Source: Parapedobacter defluvii (GTDB taxonomy: Bacteria > Bacteroidota > Bacteroidia > Sphingobacteriales > Sphingobacteriaceae). From it: 64,000 nucleotides of DNA. A model generated the notes under the pieces. It saw only the letters and a program-made list of their open reading frames with translations, did not search any database and was not told the DNA's origin. This document shows, in pieces, positions 25,531 to 33,237 of the stretch (positions are counted from its first letter, which is position 1; each line of letters opens with the position of its first letter). The position numbers and the translations under genes were made by a program. The stretch spans positions 531,538 through 595,537 of the forward strand of contig NZ_BMIK01000002.1 in the NCBI RefSeq assembly GCF_014642075.1, written 5' to 3'.

Positions 25531-26692
25531 AGGGGATATGCAGGATTTGCTTGGCAAGTGCAATCGTCTCCTCGTCGCCCGTATGTTTGCCCGGTTCATC
25601 CGAAAGCTTGATGACCGGTGTCCATTCTGCTTCTTCGGGGTAGGCTTCCGTCATTTTGATCACAATGTTCATGGGTGTAAGTCCTACATCGTTGGTGAAA
25701 TTGGTGCCGATACCGAAAGACATTCCGATACGGCCCCGGCAATATTCGACGATCCGGGCTACCTTATCGTAGTTCAGTCCATCGGAAAAAATGATTGTTT
25801 TGGACAGCGGGTCAATGCCCTTGTCCCGGTAATGCCGGATGGTCTTGTCAGCGAACAACAACGGATCGCCGCTGTCGTGCCTGACACCATCGAATAGTTT
25901 CGTGAGTTTTTTGTCAAATTGGGTAAAGAAGACGTCCGTGGTGTACGTATCGGAAAGGGCAATCCCGAGGTCGCCCCGGTATACGTCCGACCAGTGTTCC
26001 AGCCCAAGCAGGTTGGCCATCTTGAATCCGTATTTTGCCGCATGGAACATAAACCACTCGTGCGCATGGGTTCCAATGGGTTTGGTTTGGTAAAGCATGG
26101 CCATGTGTACGTTGCTCGTGCCGATAAACGATTGTTCGCCGTATTGTCTGAGCGCCTGCATCACGAGCCGATGTACCGCATAGGAATGGCGCCGCCGGGT
26201 GCCGAATTCTGCAATCGTGATACCCAATTCACCATATCGCATGATTTTCCCACGTACCGTCTCGATCACCCGTTCATCCGGTTCCCGCGTTTGACCCGTC
26301 ATCTGGTAATAGAGCTCACAGATGAGCGACATAATGGGTACCTCCCACAGAATCGCACGGTACCAGTATCCCTCGATGGATACGGAGAGTTCATGCCCCT
26401 GCTGCCGGATGTGGACTTCTTCCGGATCATACCGGTAACCCTGCAGAAAATCAAAATAGGTGGGATCGATATAAGGGCAGGTGACCGCAAAAAAAGTCTT
26501 TTCCTGACGTGTCAATTGTAGTTTCGCCAATTCATTGATCGCTTTCCGCAATTCTTCGGCAAACCCGTCCGGAAATTTATGCTGACCGCGATTGATAAAC
26601 TGATATTTTGCCTTTGCTTTTGGAAACAGCTTGATCACCGCATTCTGCATGGTGAATTTGTAGAAGTCGTTGTCGAGCAGGGAATTGATCAT
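25520..26692 (-). CDS. pncB: nicotinate phosphoribosyltransferase
   Basis: 390 residues, family length. The opening SLLDNDFYKFTMQNAVIKLF and the core motifs EFGTRRRHSYAVHRLV, GTSNVHMA and FDGVRHDSGDPLLF are diagnostic for PncB. It makes nicotinate mononucleotide from nicotinate and PRPP with ATP, the entry step of NAD salvage. A four-unit heptamer array sits 15 bases upstream of the ATG. The methyltransferase gene is translationally coupled behind it. Confidence 0.96.
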   Translation of the reverse strand: MINSLLDNDFYKFTMQNAVIKLFPKAKAKYQFINRGQHKFPDGFAEELRKAINELAKLQLTRQEKTFFAVTCPYIDPTYFDFLQGYRYDPEEVHIRQQGHELSVSIEGYWYRAILWEVPIMSLICELYYQMTGQTREPDERVIETVRGKIMRYGELGITIAEFGTRRRHSYAVHRLVMQALRQYGEQSFIGTSNVHMAMLYQTKPIGTHAHEWFMFHAAKYGFKMANLLGLEHWSDVYRGDLGIALSDTYTTDVFFTQFDKKLTKLFDGVRHDSGDPLLFADKTIRHYRDKGIDPLSKTIIFSDGLNYDKVARIVEYCRGRIGMSFGIGTNFTNDVGLTPMNIVIKMTEAYPEEAEWTPVIKLSDEPGKHTGDEETIALAKQILHIPYGT

Positions 26693-26707
26693 GTTGGGTT
26701 GTTTATT

Positions 26708-26735
26708 TATCAGCTATCAGCTATCGGCTATCAGC
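26708..26735. repeat. heptanucleotide array, four units of TATCAGC/TATCGGC
   Basis: Units TATCAGC, TATCAGC, TATCGGC, TATCAGC, lying between the SGNH hydrolase stop and the pncB start, both on the minus strand. Same 7-base period and TATC core as the other arrays. Confidence 0.9.
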
Positions 26736-26742
26736 TGTTTCC

Positions 26743-27498
26743 TCACTTTACCACGGCTAACCAGGCTTCAGCCATCAGCTGGGCTCCGGCCAACGACGGG
26801 TGCACGCCATCGCCGGTCCAATAGGAGGGAGCAGCTACGTTGGATGCCTCATCAAAAACCCGTTGATAGGGGATAAACACGGCACCGTATTCGGTGGCTA
26901 TTTCCCGCGCTGCGGTACGATATTCATTGAAATCCGGATACCAGGCGTCCGTTACCGCTTTTACGTTGTTTACGGCAAACGGCTCTCCGATGACGAGTTT
27001 GACACCCGGAAGGGCCGCCAGTGTCCGATCGATCAATTTCCGGTAATCATCGCGGTAAACCTGTATGGTTCCGTCATAATTTCCGCTGAACTTATGCCAG
27101 TAATCGTTTACACCGATGAGTATGCTCAATACATTTGGTTTAAGGGCGATGCAGTCTTCTTCCCAGCGCTCGGCAAGTTGGTATACCTTGTTACCGCTGA
27201 TCCCTCTGTTATAGATGGTCAATTGCTTGGACGCATGAGTATTCAGTAGGTTGGCCGTGGTCAGAAAAGCATAACCGTTGCCGAGGGCACCGATGTTATT
27301 GGGGGCACTGTTGCCTTTATCTCGTCCCGCATCCGTAATGGAGTCACCCTGGAATAGAATGGTGTCATTTTGCTGTATGCGGATCTTGGGGGCGGAGTTT
27401 AAAGGTTTTACAGCCGCTTTTACAATTTCGGGGAGGTTGACGGCCAATGTGGCTCCCATCAACGAGGCTCCTATGAATGTTCTTCTGCTTTTATCCAT
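26743..27498 (-). CDS. SGNH/GDSL-type hydrolase, exported
   Basis: 251 residues from the ATG at 27498, preceded by a consensus promoter that makes the longer frame to 27573 impossible. The N-terminus has a twin-arginine-like signal (SRRTFIGASLMGATLAV). Blocks: GDSITD with Ser53 (block I), GISGNKVYQL (II), LIGVNDYWH (III) and DGVHPSLAG with the catalytic Asp and His (V). Relatives deacetylate carbohydrates or cleave small esters in the periplasm. The substrate is unknown; an acetyl-xylan or rhamnogalacturonan type is possible. Confidence 0.88.
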   Translation of the reverse strand: MDKSRRTFIGASLMGATLAVNLPEIVKAAVKPLNSAPKIRIQQNDTILFQGDSITDAGRDKGNSAPNNIGALGNGYAFLTTANLLNTHASKQLTIYNRGISGNKVYQLAERWEEDCIALKPNVLSILIGVNDYWHKFSGNYDGTIQVYRDDYRKLIDRTLAALPGVKLVIGEPFAVNNVKAVTDAWYPDFNEYRTAAREIATEYGAVFIPYQRVFDEASNVAAPSYWTGDGVHPSLAGAQLMAEAWLAVVK

Positions 27499-27524
27499 GG
27501 TTAACAAATGGTTTTTAATGGTTT

Positions 27525-27555
27525 CAAACTTAGATATATTTCGTTTTATATGCAA
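27525..27555 (-). promoter_or_regulatory. promoter of the SGNH hydrolase gene
   Basis: Minus strand: TTG (27555-27553), 20 bases, TAAGTTTG (27532-27525). It leaves a leader of about 20 bases and fixes the start at 27498. Confidence 0.75.
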
Positions 27556-27577
27556 TATAATTATCAGGTGCAATGAA

Positions 27578-27608
27578 GAAGCCGTCCCACTTTTTCTGAG
27601 ACGGCTTC
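27578..27608 (-). terminator. terminator hairpin after the DUF6600 gene
   Basis: Perfect 9-base stem GAAGCCGTC / GACGGCTTC with a 13-base loop, 26 bases after the stop of the minus-strand gene ending at 27634. The T run is short (TTCTTC on the minus strand). This hairpin type is common in Sphingobacteriaceae. Confidence 0.7.
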
Positions 27609-27633
27609 ACGTTTTAATATAAAGGGAATGGTA

Positions 27634-29010
27634 TTACCGACTGCGTGACGATGAACTTCCCCGTTCAGATGAACGGTTTCGCGCAGCGCTGCTGCTCCGT
27701 TCTGAGTTGCGGCTTGCGGATACGCTTGGCCGTGAAGACGTGCGGGAAGATACCGAGCTGCGGCTTTGGGTACCGTTTTGTGTGCCGGAAGACCTGACAT
27801 TGTTACGTGACGACACGGTTTGCATCTGTGCCGCCGGCTGCCTGCTCTCCCGGGTTGTAGAACGTACGGATGGGCGCGAACTGGGAGCCGAGCTGCTTTG
27901 CCTGCTGTTGGTCGTTTGCGAACGGTTGCTAACCTGCGGGCTGCTGGCGCTGTTACGTTCGGTACGGGTTGCCCGTGTGGTGCCGGATTCCGAGCGTGTA
28001 CGTGCCGGCGTCGACTGCCGGGTTGGCGCAGTAGCTTCCGTCCGTTTTTCCGTTGTGCGGGCAGCCCGGGTCGTATTGTTATTTTCGCGGGTCGTTACCT
28101 GCGAACTGCGGGTTGCCGTATTATTGTTCCGGGTTGCGGAACTACGTGTTGCAGCGGAGCTCCGCGGAGCGGTAGCTTCGGTACGGCCGCCTGTACGTGA
28201 ACTGCTCGTACGGGTGCTGGCCGACCGTACGGTTGCCGCATCGGCTACGCGTGAAGGCCGTGCAGCTGAACGGGTATTCCGATCGACTTCGGGGCGGTAA
28301 ATGCTTACCGAGCGGCTGTTAACCGTGGCCCTTCCGGGGCGCGAGGAACTGTTGATGTCTCGTACGGTTACCCTGCTGCGGGTTACCCGCTCGATCTCGT
28401 TGCGTCGGGGGCCGCTTACATACGTACGGTTGTTATACACGTACGTGTTATTAATGATGGTCGTGCGGTTATAGATATTAACCCGGTTCCGGTAAGGTAC
28501 ATAGTAGCTATAGATTCTCGGGCTACATATGTAGCGTTGCGGCACAAATACCCAATGGCTATGCGGAATGCCGATATTGATATTGATGCTCATGCGGGGA
28601 CCTAACGGTGCCCAGCCATAATAGCCACCTCCACTTCTCCAACTCACCCAAGCAGGCCCCCATTCGTATCCCGGTACCCAGGCCCATCCGTAATAATCGG
28701 TGTAAGTCCATCTTCCATAATGGAAAGGTGCCCAACCCCAGTCATAGTTGGATACCCAGGTGTTGCCGTAACTAGTCATTACCCAGTGACCGTTGGTTGC
28801 ATAAGGTTGGAAATCCGGTCCGGCATTGGGAAGCCATATATATCCATAGTCGGGATCATTTACCCAATCCCCGTAAGGTGCAAGCTCGTCATAGAATAAT
28901 TGGAAGGAAACGCTCATACCGGGCTGAGCCTTCACAGGAGTGGTTGCTGCAAGAACCACGAAGGCCAATGCAGTAAATAATGATCGTCCGGTGTTTTTTA
29001 ACGTTTTCAT
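27634..29010 (-). CDS. DUF6600-type YxWGW-rich exported protein with Arg/Ser/Thr-rich tail
   Basis: 458 residues. Signal peptide to KAQ (about 29); residues about 40-170 are a Trp/Tyr/Gly-rich domain with repeated motifs (YGDWVNDPDYGYIWLP, YDWGWAPFHYGRWTYTDYYG, WAWVPGYEWGPAW), as in DUF6600 proteins. From about 230 to the end it is low-complexity, mostly Arg, Ser, Thr, Ala and Asn, strongly basic and probably disordered. Function unknown; a cell-surface or polymer-binding role would fit. The low-complexity coding leaves a long open antisense frame, which is not a gene. Confidence 0.82.
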   Translation of the reverse strand: MKTLKNTGRSLFTALAFVVLAATTPVKAQPGMSVSFQLFYDELAPYGDWVNDPDYGYIWLPNAGPDFQPYATNGHWVMTSYGNTWVSNYDWGWAPFHYGRWTYTDYYGWAWVPGYEWGPAWVSWRSGGGYYGWAPLGPRMSININIGIPHSHWVFVPQRYICSPRIYSYYVPYRNRVNIYNRTTIINNTYVYNNRTYVSGPRRNEIERVTRSRVTVRDINSSSRPGRATVNSRSVSIYRPEVDRNTRSAARPSRVADAATVRSASTRTSSSRTGGRTEATAPRSSAATRSSATRNNNTATRSSQVTTRENNNTTRAARTTEKRTEATAPTRQSTPARTRSESGTTRATRTERNSASSPQVSNRSQTTNSRQSSSAPSSRPSVRSTTRESRQPAAQMQTVSSRNNVRSSGTQNGTQSRSSVSSRTSSRPSVSASRNSERSSSAARNRSSERGSSSSRSR

Positions 29011-29182
29011 GACATGCTGATTTAAATGTACAACACTTTTGTTCGTTTCTGATGGTATGACTGTAAGGGAAGGGCAATGGTTTAATGGGAGCCCGGGTGT
29101 CTTCCTGATTGTTACATTTTAATTTTTATAGAACATTTTTCCAAAATAGCTGTTAATCTGTGAATTGGCGGCGCTGTTGTTT

Positions 29183-29237
29183 GCCACGGATACACTGATG
29201 GGCACGGATGATTGGTGTTAATCCGTGCATCCGTGGC
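29183..29237. repeat. nested inverted repeat of ATCCGTG units
   Basis: GCCACGGAT (29183-29191) pairs with ATCCGTGGC (29229-29237), and inside it GCACGGAT (29202-29209) pairs with ATCCGTGC (29221-29228). The four related copies look like a dispersed ATCCGTG-type intergenic repeat seen in several phyla. Confidence 0.75.
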
Positions 29238-29289
29238 GTAAGTGGCGTAAGTGTTTGCTGCCGATGTACGGATATTAAAATTAAACTTC

Positions 29290-29297
29290 TATTTTTG
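29290..29297 (+). promoter_or_regulatory. -7 element of the mla operon (TATTTTTG)
   Basis: Exact TAnnTTTG match 25 bases before the mlaE ATG; the -33 element is not clear. Confidence 0.55.
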
Positions 29298-29322
29298 TAG
29301 CCTTTAACTGCTAAAATCCCCG

Positions 29323-30084
29323 ATGATAAAGAAGATACAGCGCATACTGATCGAATTAGCGAATATCCATCGGTTTGTCATGCGTTTCTATCGGGAGGTA
29401 TTCATGCCTCCCTACGAATTCAAGGAAATTATCCGGCAATGTTACGAGGTGGGATGGAAGTCATTGCCGCTGATTTCGCTTACCGGTTTTATTACCGGTG
29501 TGGTATTCACCAATCAATCGCGCCCGTCGCTGGCCGAATTTGGTGCCACCTCCTGGTTGCCCGCGCTGATATCTATTGCGATTATCCGTGCCCTGGCGCC
29601 GCTTGTTACGGCGCTGATTGCATCGGGTAAGGTCGGATCGCAGATTGGGGCGGAGCTGGGCTCGATGCGGGTAACGGAGCAGATCGATGCGATGGAAGTA
29701 TCGGGTACCAATCCATTCAAGTTTTTGGTGGTTAGCAGGGTACTGGCGACAACCATTACGATACCCATCCTTTCGTTCTACACGGCCGGTGTCGGACTGA
29801 TCGGTGCTTTTTTGAGTGTCAATCAGAGTGAAAACACGAGCTTCACCGTTTACTTTGATCAGGTGTTTGAGGCAGTGACCTACCTGGATATCTTTTCGCT
29901 GGTGCTGAAAGCCGTGGTTTTTGGGTTTACCATTGGCATTGTGGGGTGTTACCAGGGATATCATTCATCCAAAGGAACCGAAGGCGTGGGCAGGGCTGCC
30001 AATTGGGCGGTCGTCATGTCCATGTTTCTGATATTTATCGAGGAAATATTGATTGTACAGATTATTCAGGCTATGCGCGCTTAA
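29323..30084 (+). CDS. mlaE: MlaE-type phospholipid ABC transporter permease
   Basis: 253 residues, five to six membrane helices. Family landmarks: the loop around SGKVGSQIGAELGSMRVTEQ followed by IDAMEVSGTNPF, and YQGYHSSKGTEGVGRAANWA near the C-terminus. It forms the inner-membrane core that moves phospholipids between inner and outer membrane. First gene of the three-gene operon; MlaF follows after 3 bases. No periplasmic MlaC or OmpC-partner MlaA gene is adjacent, which is usual in Bacteroidota. Confidence 0.95.
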   Translation: MIKKIQRILIELANIHRFVMRFYREVFMPPYEFKEIIRQCYEVGWKSLPLISLTGFITGVVFTNQSRPSLAEFGATSWLPALISIAIIRALAPLVTALIASGKVGSQIGAELGSMRVTEQIDAMEVSGTNPFKFLVVSRVLATTITIPILSFYTAGVGLIGAFLSVNQSENTSFTVYFDQVFEAVTYLDIFSLVLKAVVFGFTIGIVGCYQGYHSSKGTEGVGRAANWAVVMSMFLIFIEEILIVQIIQAMRA

Positions 30085-30087
30085 GTC

Positions 30088-30861
30088 ATGTTAAAATCAG
30101 GAGGACATATCGATCGGGACACCGAGGTCATCACCGTACAGAATGTGAGTAAGTCGTTCGGCGATTTGCATGTGCTGCGCGGCGTGGACCTGCACCTGTT
30201 TAAAGGTGAAAATTTGGTGGTTCTGGGCCGATCTGGCACGGGTAAGTCCGTGTTGATCAAGCTGATATCAGGATTACTTAAACCTGATTTGGGTACCATT
30301 GAAGTGCTGGGGGAACATGTGGATGAGCTCAGTGAAAAGGAATTACAGCAGCTCCGGCTGAAAATCGGTTTTTCATTCCAGAACAGTGCGCTGTATGATA
30401 GCATGACCGTCCGTGAGAACCTGGAGTTTCCGCTGGTGCGCAATAAACGGCATCTGTCGCGTGGGGAGATTAACCATGAGGTGGAAGATGTACTGGATGC
30501 CGTGGGACTGCTGCATACGATCAATCAAATGCCTTCGGAGTTATCGGGTGGGCAGCGTAAACGGATCGGGATTGCACGAACGCTGATACTCCGTCCGGAA
30601 ATCATGCTGTACGACGAACCGACGGCTGGCCTGGATCCGATCACCTGCATTGAGATCAACGGGCTTATCAACGAAGTGCAGGAAAAATACAAGACCTCTT
30701 CCATCATCATCACGCACGATTTGGCGTGCGCCAAAAGCGTGGGCGACCGGATCGTCATGCTGCTCGATGGCAAGTTTGAGCGGGAAGGTGAGTTTGACCA
30801 GATTTTTGATACGGACGATGAACGGGTCAAACCGTTTTATGACTATAATTTTATCACATAA
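30088..30861 (+). CDS. mlaF: MlaF-type ABC transporter ATP-binding protein
   Basis: 257 residues with a full ABC set: Walker A GRSGTGKSVLIKL (about 50), Q-loop FSFQNSALYDSMTVREN, signature LSGGQRKRIGIARTL, Walker B IMLYDEPTAGLDPITC and H-loop IIITHDLACA. It powers lipid movement through MlaE. It starts 3 bases after mlaE and is followed 3 bases later by mlaD. Confidence 0.96.
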   Translation: MLKSGGHIDRDTEVITVQNVSKSFGDLHVLRGVDLHLFKGENLVVLGRSGTGKSVLIKLISGLLKPDLGTIEVLGEHVDELSEKELQQLRLKIGFSFQNSALYDSMTVRENLEFPLVRNKRHLSRGEINHEVEDVLDAVGLLHTINQMPSELSGGQRKRIGIARTLILRPEIMLYDEPTAGLDPITCIEINGLINEVQEKYKTSSIIITHDLACAKSVGDRIVMLLDGKFEREGEFDQIFDTDDERVKPFYDYNFIT

Positions 30862-30864
30862 TTT

Positions 30865-31857
30865 ATGAGTGCTACAGAAAATAAACGTTCAATTATTGTG
30901 GGGTTGTTTGTGCTGGTGGGGCTGGTTATTCTGGTAGCGGGTATTTTGGTGCTTGGCGGCCAACAGAACCGTTTTTCCAAGAATGTTCATGTATCTACCG
31001 TCTTTAATGACGTGAGCGGCCTCAAAGCGGGCAATAACGTTTGGTTTTCGGGAGTGAAAATCGGGACGATCAAAAGCATTACCTTTCGAAATCTCCAGCA
31101 GGTAGAGATTGTGATGGCCATTGAAGAGAAATCACATGAATACATCCGAAAAGATGCGGTAGCCAAAATCGGCTCGGAAAGTTTTATCGGAAACAAGCTG
31201 ATCGTTATTGAGGGCGGCAGCAGTGAAGCGCCCCCTATTGAAAACGGAGATGTGCTACAGAGTGCAGAGGAACGCGGATTGGAGGCGATGTTGTCAACCT
31301 TGCAGGTGAATAACCAGAACCTGGCGGTTATCACCAAAAATTTCAGTGAGGTGAGTGAACGGATTGCACGGGGCGAAGGTGCGGTGGGTGCGGTACTTAA
31401 AGACTCATTGATGGCGATCCACATCAGGCAGATGATCGCCAATCTCGATCAAACTGCATCGAATACCGCACGGGCCTCGCAGGCACTAAACCAGCTGACG
31501 GATAAATTGAATGCAAAGGGTACATTGATAAATGACCTACTTACAGATACGGTAGTTTACGGTAATTTGCAGTCGGCCGTAGCCCAATTGCAGGGCATTA
31601 CACAAACCGCTTCTGCATTGGTGACCAATCTGAATCAGACAGCAGGTAAGCTGGATGATAAGGATAACGCGGTGGGTGTATTGCTGAATGACCCCGAGGC
31701 TGCCGAAAACATTAAACAAACCCTGCAGAATCTGGAACTGAGCACCGAGAAACTGGACCAAAACATGGAGGCTCTGCAGCATAATTTCTTATTCCGCGGA
31801 TTTTTCCGGAAACAGCGGAAGCAGGCGGAAAAGGAAGCGAAAGAGAGTGGGCAGTAA
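30865..31857 (+). CDS. mlaD: MlaD-type MCE-domain protein
   Basis: 330 residues: one N-terminal membrane anchor (IIVGLFVLVGLVILVAGILV), a single MCE domain (about 38-115, VSTVFNDVSGLKAGNNVWFS and GVKIGTIKSI) and a long helical C-terminal region (about 140-320) that would form the central lipid channel of a hexamer. The long helical part resembles PqiB/LetB or Bacteroidota MCE proteins more than the short E. coli MlaD (183). Ends 3 bases from the convergent mtaB stop. Confidence 0.93.
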   Translation: MSATENKRSIIVGLFVLVGLVILVAGILVLGGQQNRFSKNVHVSTVFNDVSGLKAGNNVWFSGVKIGTIKSITFRNLQQVEIVMAIEEKSHEYIRKDAVAKIGSESFIGNKLIVIEGGSSEAPPIENGDVLQSAEERGLEAMLSTLQVNNQNLAVITKNFSEVSERIARGEGAVGAVLKDSLMAIHIRQMIANLDQTASNTARASQALNQLTDKLNAKGTLINDLLTDTVVYGNLQSAVAQLQGITQTASALVTNLNQTAGKLDDKDNAVGVLLNDPEAAENIKQTLQNLELSTEKLDQNMEALQHNFLFRGFFRKQRKQAEKEAKESGQ

Positions 31858-31860
31858 AGA

Positions 31861-33180
31861 TTAATGGGATAGCAATTCAGGGATTTCCTCGGCCTCGACC
31901 TCGCCACTACCTGAAATTTTTGAGAATTTCACGGGGATGATTTCATTGACCAGCAGTGGGTCGTACGGGGTACGGACTTTTACGTAGTTGCGGCTGAAAC
32001 CGTGCATGTATCCATCCTTGACATCCCCTTCAAATAGCACAGCACTTTCTCTGCCCAACTGGGATTCGTAAAAAGCCCGGCGTTTTTTGTCGGAAAGGAT
32101 GTGCAGCATTTTACTGCGCTCACCGCGTTGCGCGCCCGGTACCGCACCTTCCATCTGCGCAGCAATGGTGTTTTCACGTTCGGAATAGGTGAAAACGTGC
32201 AGGTAGGAAATATCAAGGCCGTTCAGGAATTGATACGTTTCCAGAAAGTCTTCCCGTGTTTCGCCGGGAAATCCGACGATCACATCTACGCCGATGCAGC
32301 AATCGGGCATCAACTCCTTAATCCGGGCCACCCTGCCGGCATATAGTTCCCGTTTGTAGCGCCTGCGCATCATCCCGAGCACCTTGTTGGATCCGGATTG
32401 CAGGGGGATGTGGAAATGGGGGACGAATCGGTCGGACCGGGCCACGAATTCGATGATCTCGTCGCTGAGCAGATTTGGTTCGATGGAGGAGATGCGGAAA
32501 CGGTCGATTCCTTCCACACGGTCCAGTGCCTTCACCAGATCGAAGAAGCGATCTTCGCGATTGCCGTTCCGGATACCGAAGTCGCCGATGTTTACGCCGG
32601 TAAGCACAATTTCCCGCACGCCGGATGCCGCGATGTCTTCCGCCTGTTTCACCAAGTCGGCGATGGTGCCGCTGCGGCTTGCGCCCCTTGCCAGCGGGAT
32701 CGTGCAAAACGTGCAGGAATAATCACACCCATCCTGGACTTTCAGGAAGGTGCGGGTACGGTCACCGATTGAAAAAGCGGGAACGAACTGGTTGGTTTCC
32801 GCAATCGGAGCATTATAAACAATCGCTTTCGGTTGTTTGGTTAAGTCATTGATATGCTCAATGATATTGAATTTTTCAGCAGCGCCGAGTACCATATCTA
32901 CACCGGGTATTTCCGTGATTTCGCGGGGTTTTAATTGGGCATAACAGCCCACCACAACGATGTAGGCACCGGGCGAATGATTCAGGGCTTCCTTCACGAC
33001 CTTGCGACATTTGCGGTCAGCATTTTCCGTAACCGAACAGGTGTTAATGACATATACGTCGGCGCGGCTGTTGAAAGGGGTAGTCTCGTATCCAGCCTGC
33101 TGGAAAATACGGCCAATGGATGATGTTTCTGAAAAATTCAGCTTACATCCCAACGTATAAAAAGCGACTTTCCTGCTCAT
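31861..33180 (-). CDS. mtaB: tRNA (t6A37)-C2 methylthiotransferase
   Basis: 439 residues from the ATG at 33180 (a TTG six bases upstream is less likely, as the promoter sits just before). N-terminal UPF0004 domain with its cluster cysteines in TLGCKLNFSE, INTCSVT and VGCYAQL; radical SAM cluster in CDYSCTFCTIPLARG; C-terminal TRAM-like segment. The LGCKLNFSE opening and DCC spacing point to MtaB and not MiaB or RimO. It converts t6A to ms2t6A at position 37 of ANN-reading tRNAs. Confidence 0.94.
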   Translation of the reverse strand: MSRKVAFYTLGCKLNFSETSSIGRIFQQAGYETTPFNSRADVYVINTCSVTENADRKCRKVVKEALNHSPGAYIVVVGCYAQLKPREITEIPGVDMVLGAAEKFNIIEHINDLTKQPKAIVYNAPIAETNQFVPAFSIGDRTRTFLKVQDGCDYSCTFCTIPLARGASRSGTIADLVKQAEDIAASGVREIVLTGVNIGDFGIRNGNREDRFFDLVKALDRVEGIDRFRISSIEPNLLSDEIIEFVARSDRFVPHFHIPLQSGSNKVLGMMRRRYKRELYAGRVARIKELMPDCCIGVDVIVGFPGETREDFLETYQFLNGLDISYLHVFTYSERENTIAAQMEGAVPGAQRGERSKMLHILSDKKRRAFYESQLGRESAVLFEGDVKDGYMHGFSRNYVKVRTPYDPLLVNEIIPVKFSKISGSGEVEAEEIPELLSH

Positions 33181-33190
33181 TTTCAAAGCG

Positions 33191-33220
33191 CAAAGTTACC
33201 ATTTTTTTTTCGGGCTGCAA
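33191..33220 (-). promoter_or_regulatory. promoter of mtaB, nearly leaderless
   Basis: Minus strand: TTG (33220-33218), 19 bases, TAACTTTG (33198-33191). The ATG is only 10 bases past the -7 element, giving a leader of about 5 bases. Confidence 0.7.
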
Positions 33221-33224
33221 CGAT

Positions 33225-33232
33225 TATCTTTG
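33225..33232 (+). promoter_or_regulatory. -7 element of the FAD dehydrogenase gene (TATCTTTG)
   Basis: Ends 5 bases before the ATG at 33238, so the mRNA should start at or next to the start codon. It overlaps the -33 side of the divergent mtaB promoter. Confidence 0.6.
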
Positions 33233-33237
33233 GGTGA

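Larger units (their letters stand above)
29011..29322. other. 312-base gap between divergent DUF6600 and mlaE genes
   Basis: It holds the foldback at 29183-29237, a 9-base tandem GTGGCGTAA (29234-29251) and the mlaE -7 element. No coding sequence was seen. Confidence 0.6.

Noticed and set aside
27707..28300. 197-codon plus-strand frame rich in Val, Arg and Leu.
   Set aside because: Antisense to the low-complexity Arg/Ser/Thr tail of the DUF6600 protein.
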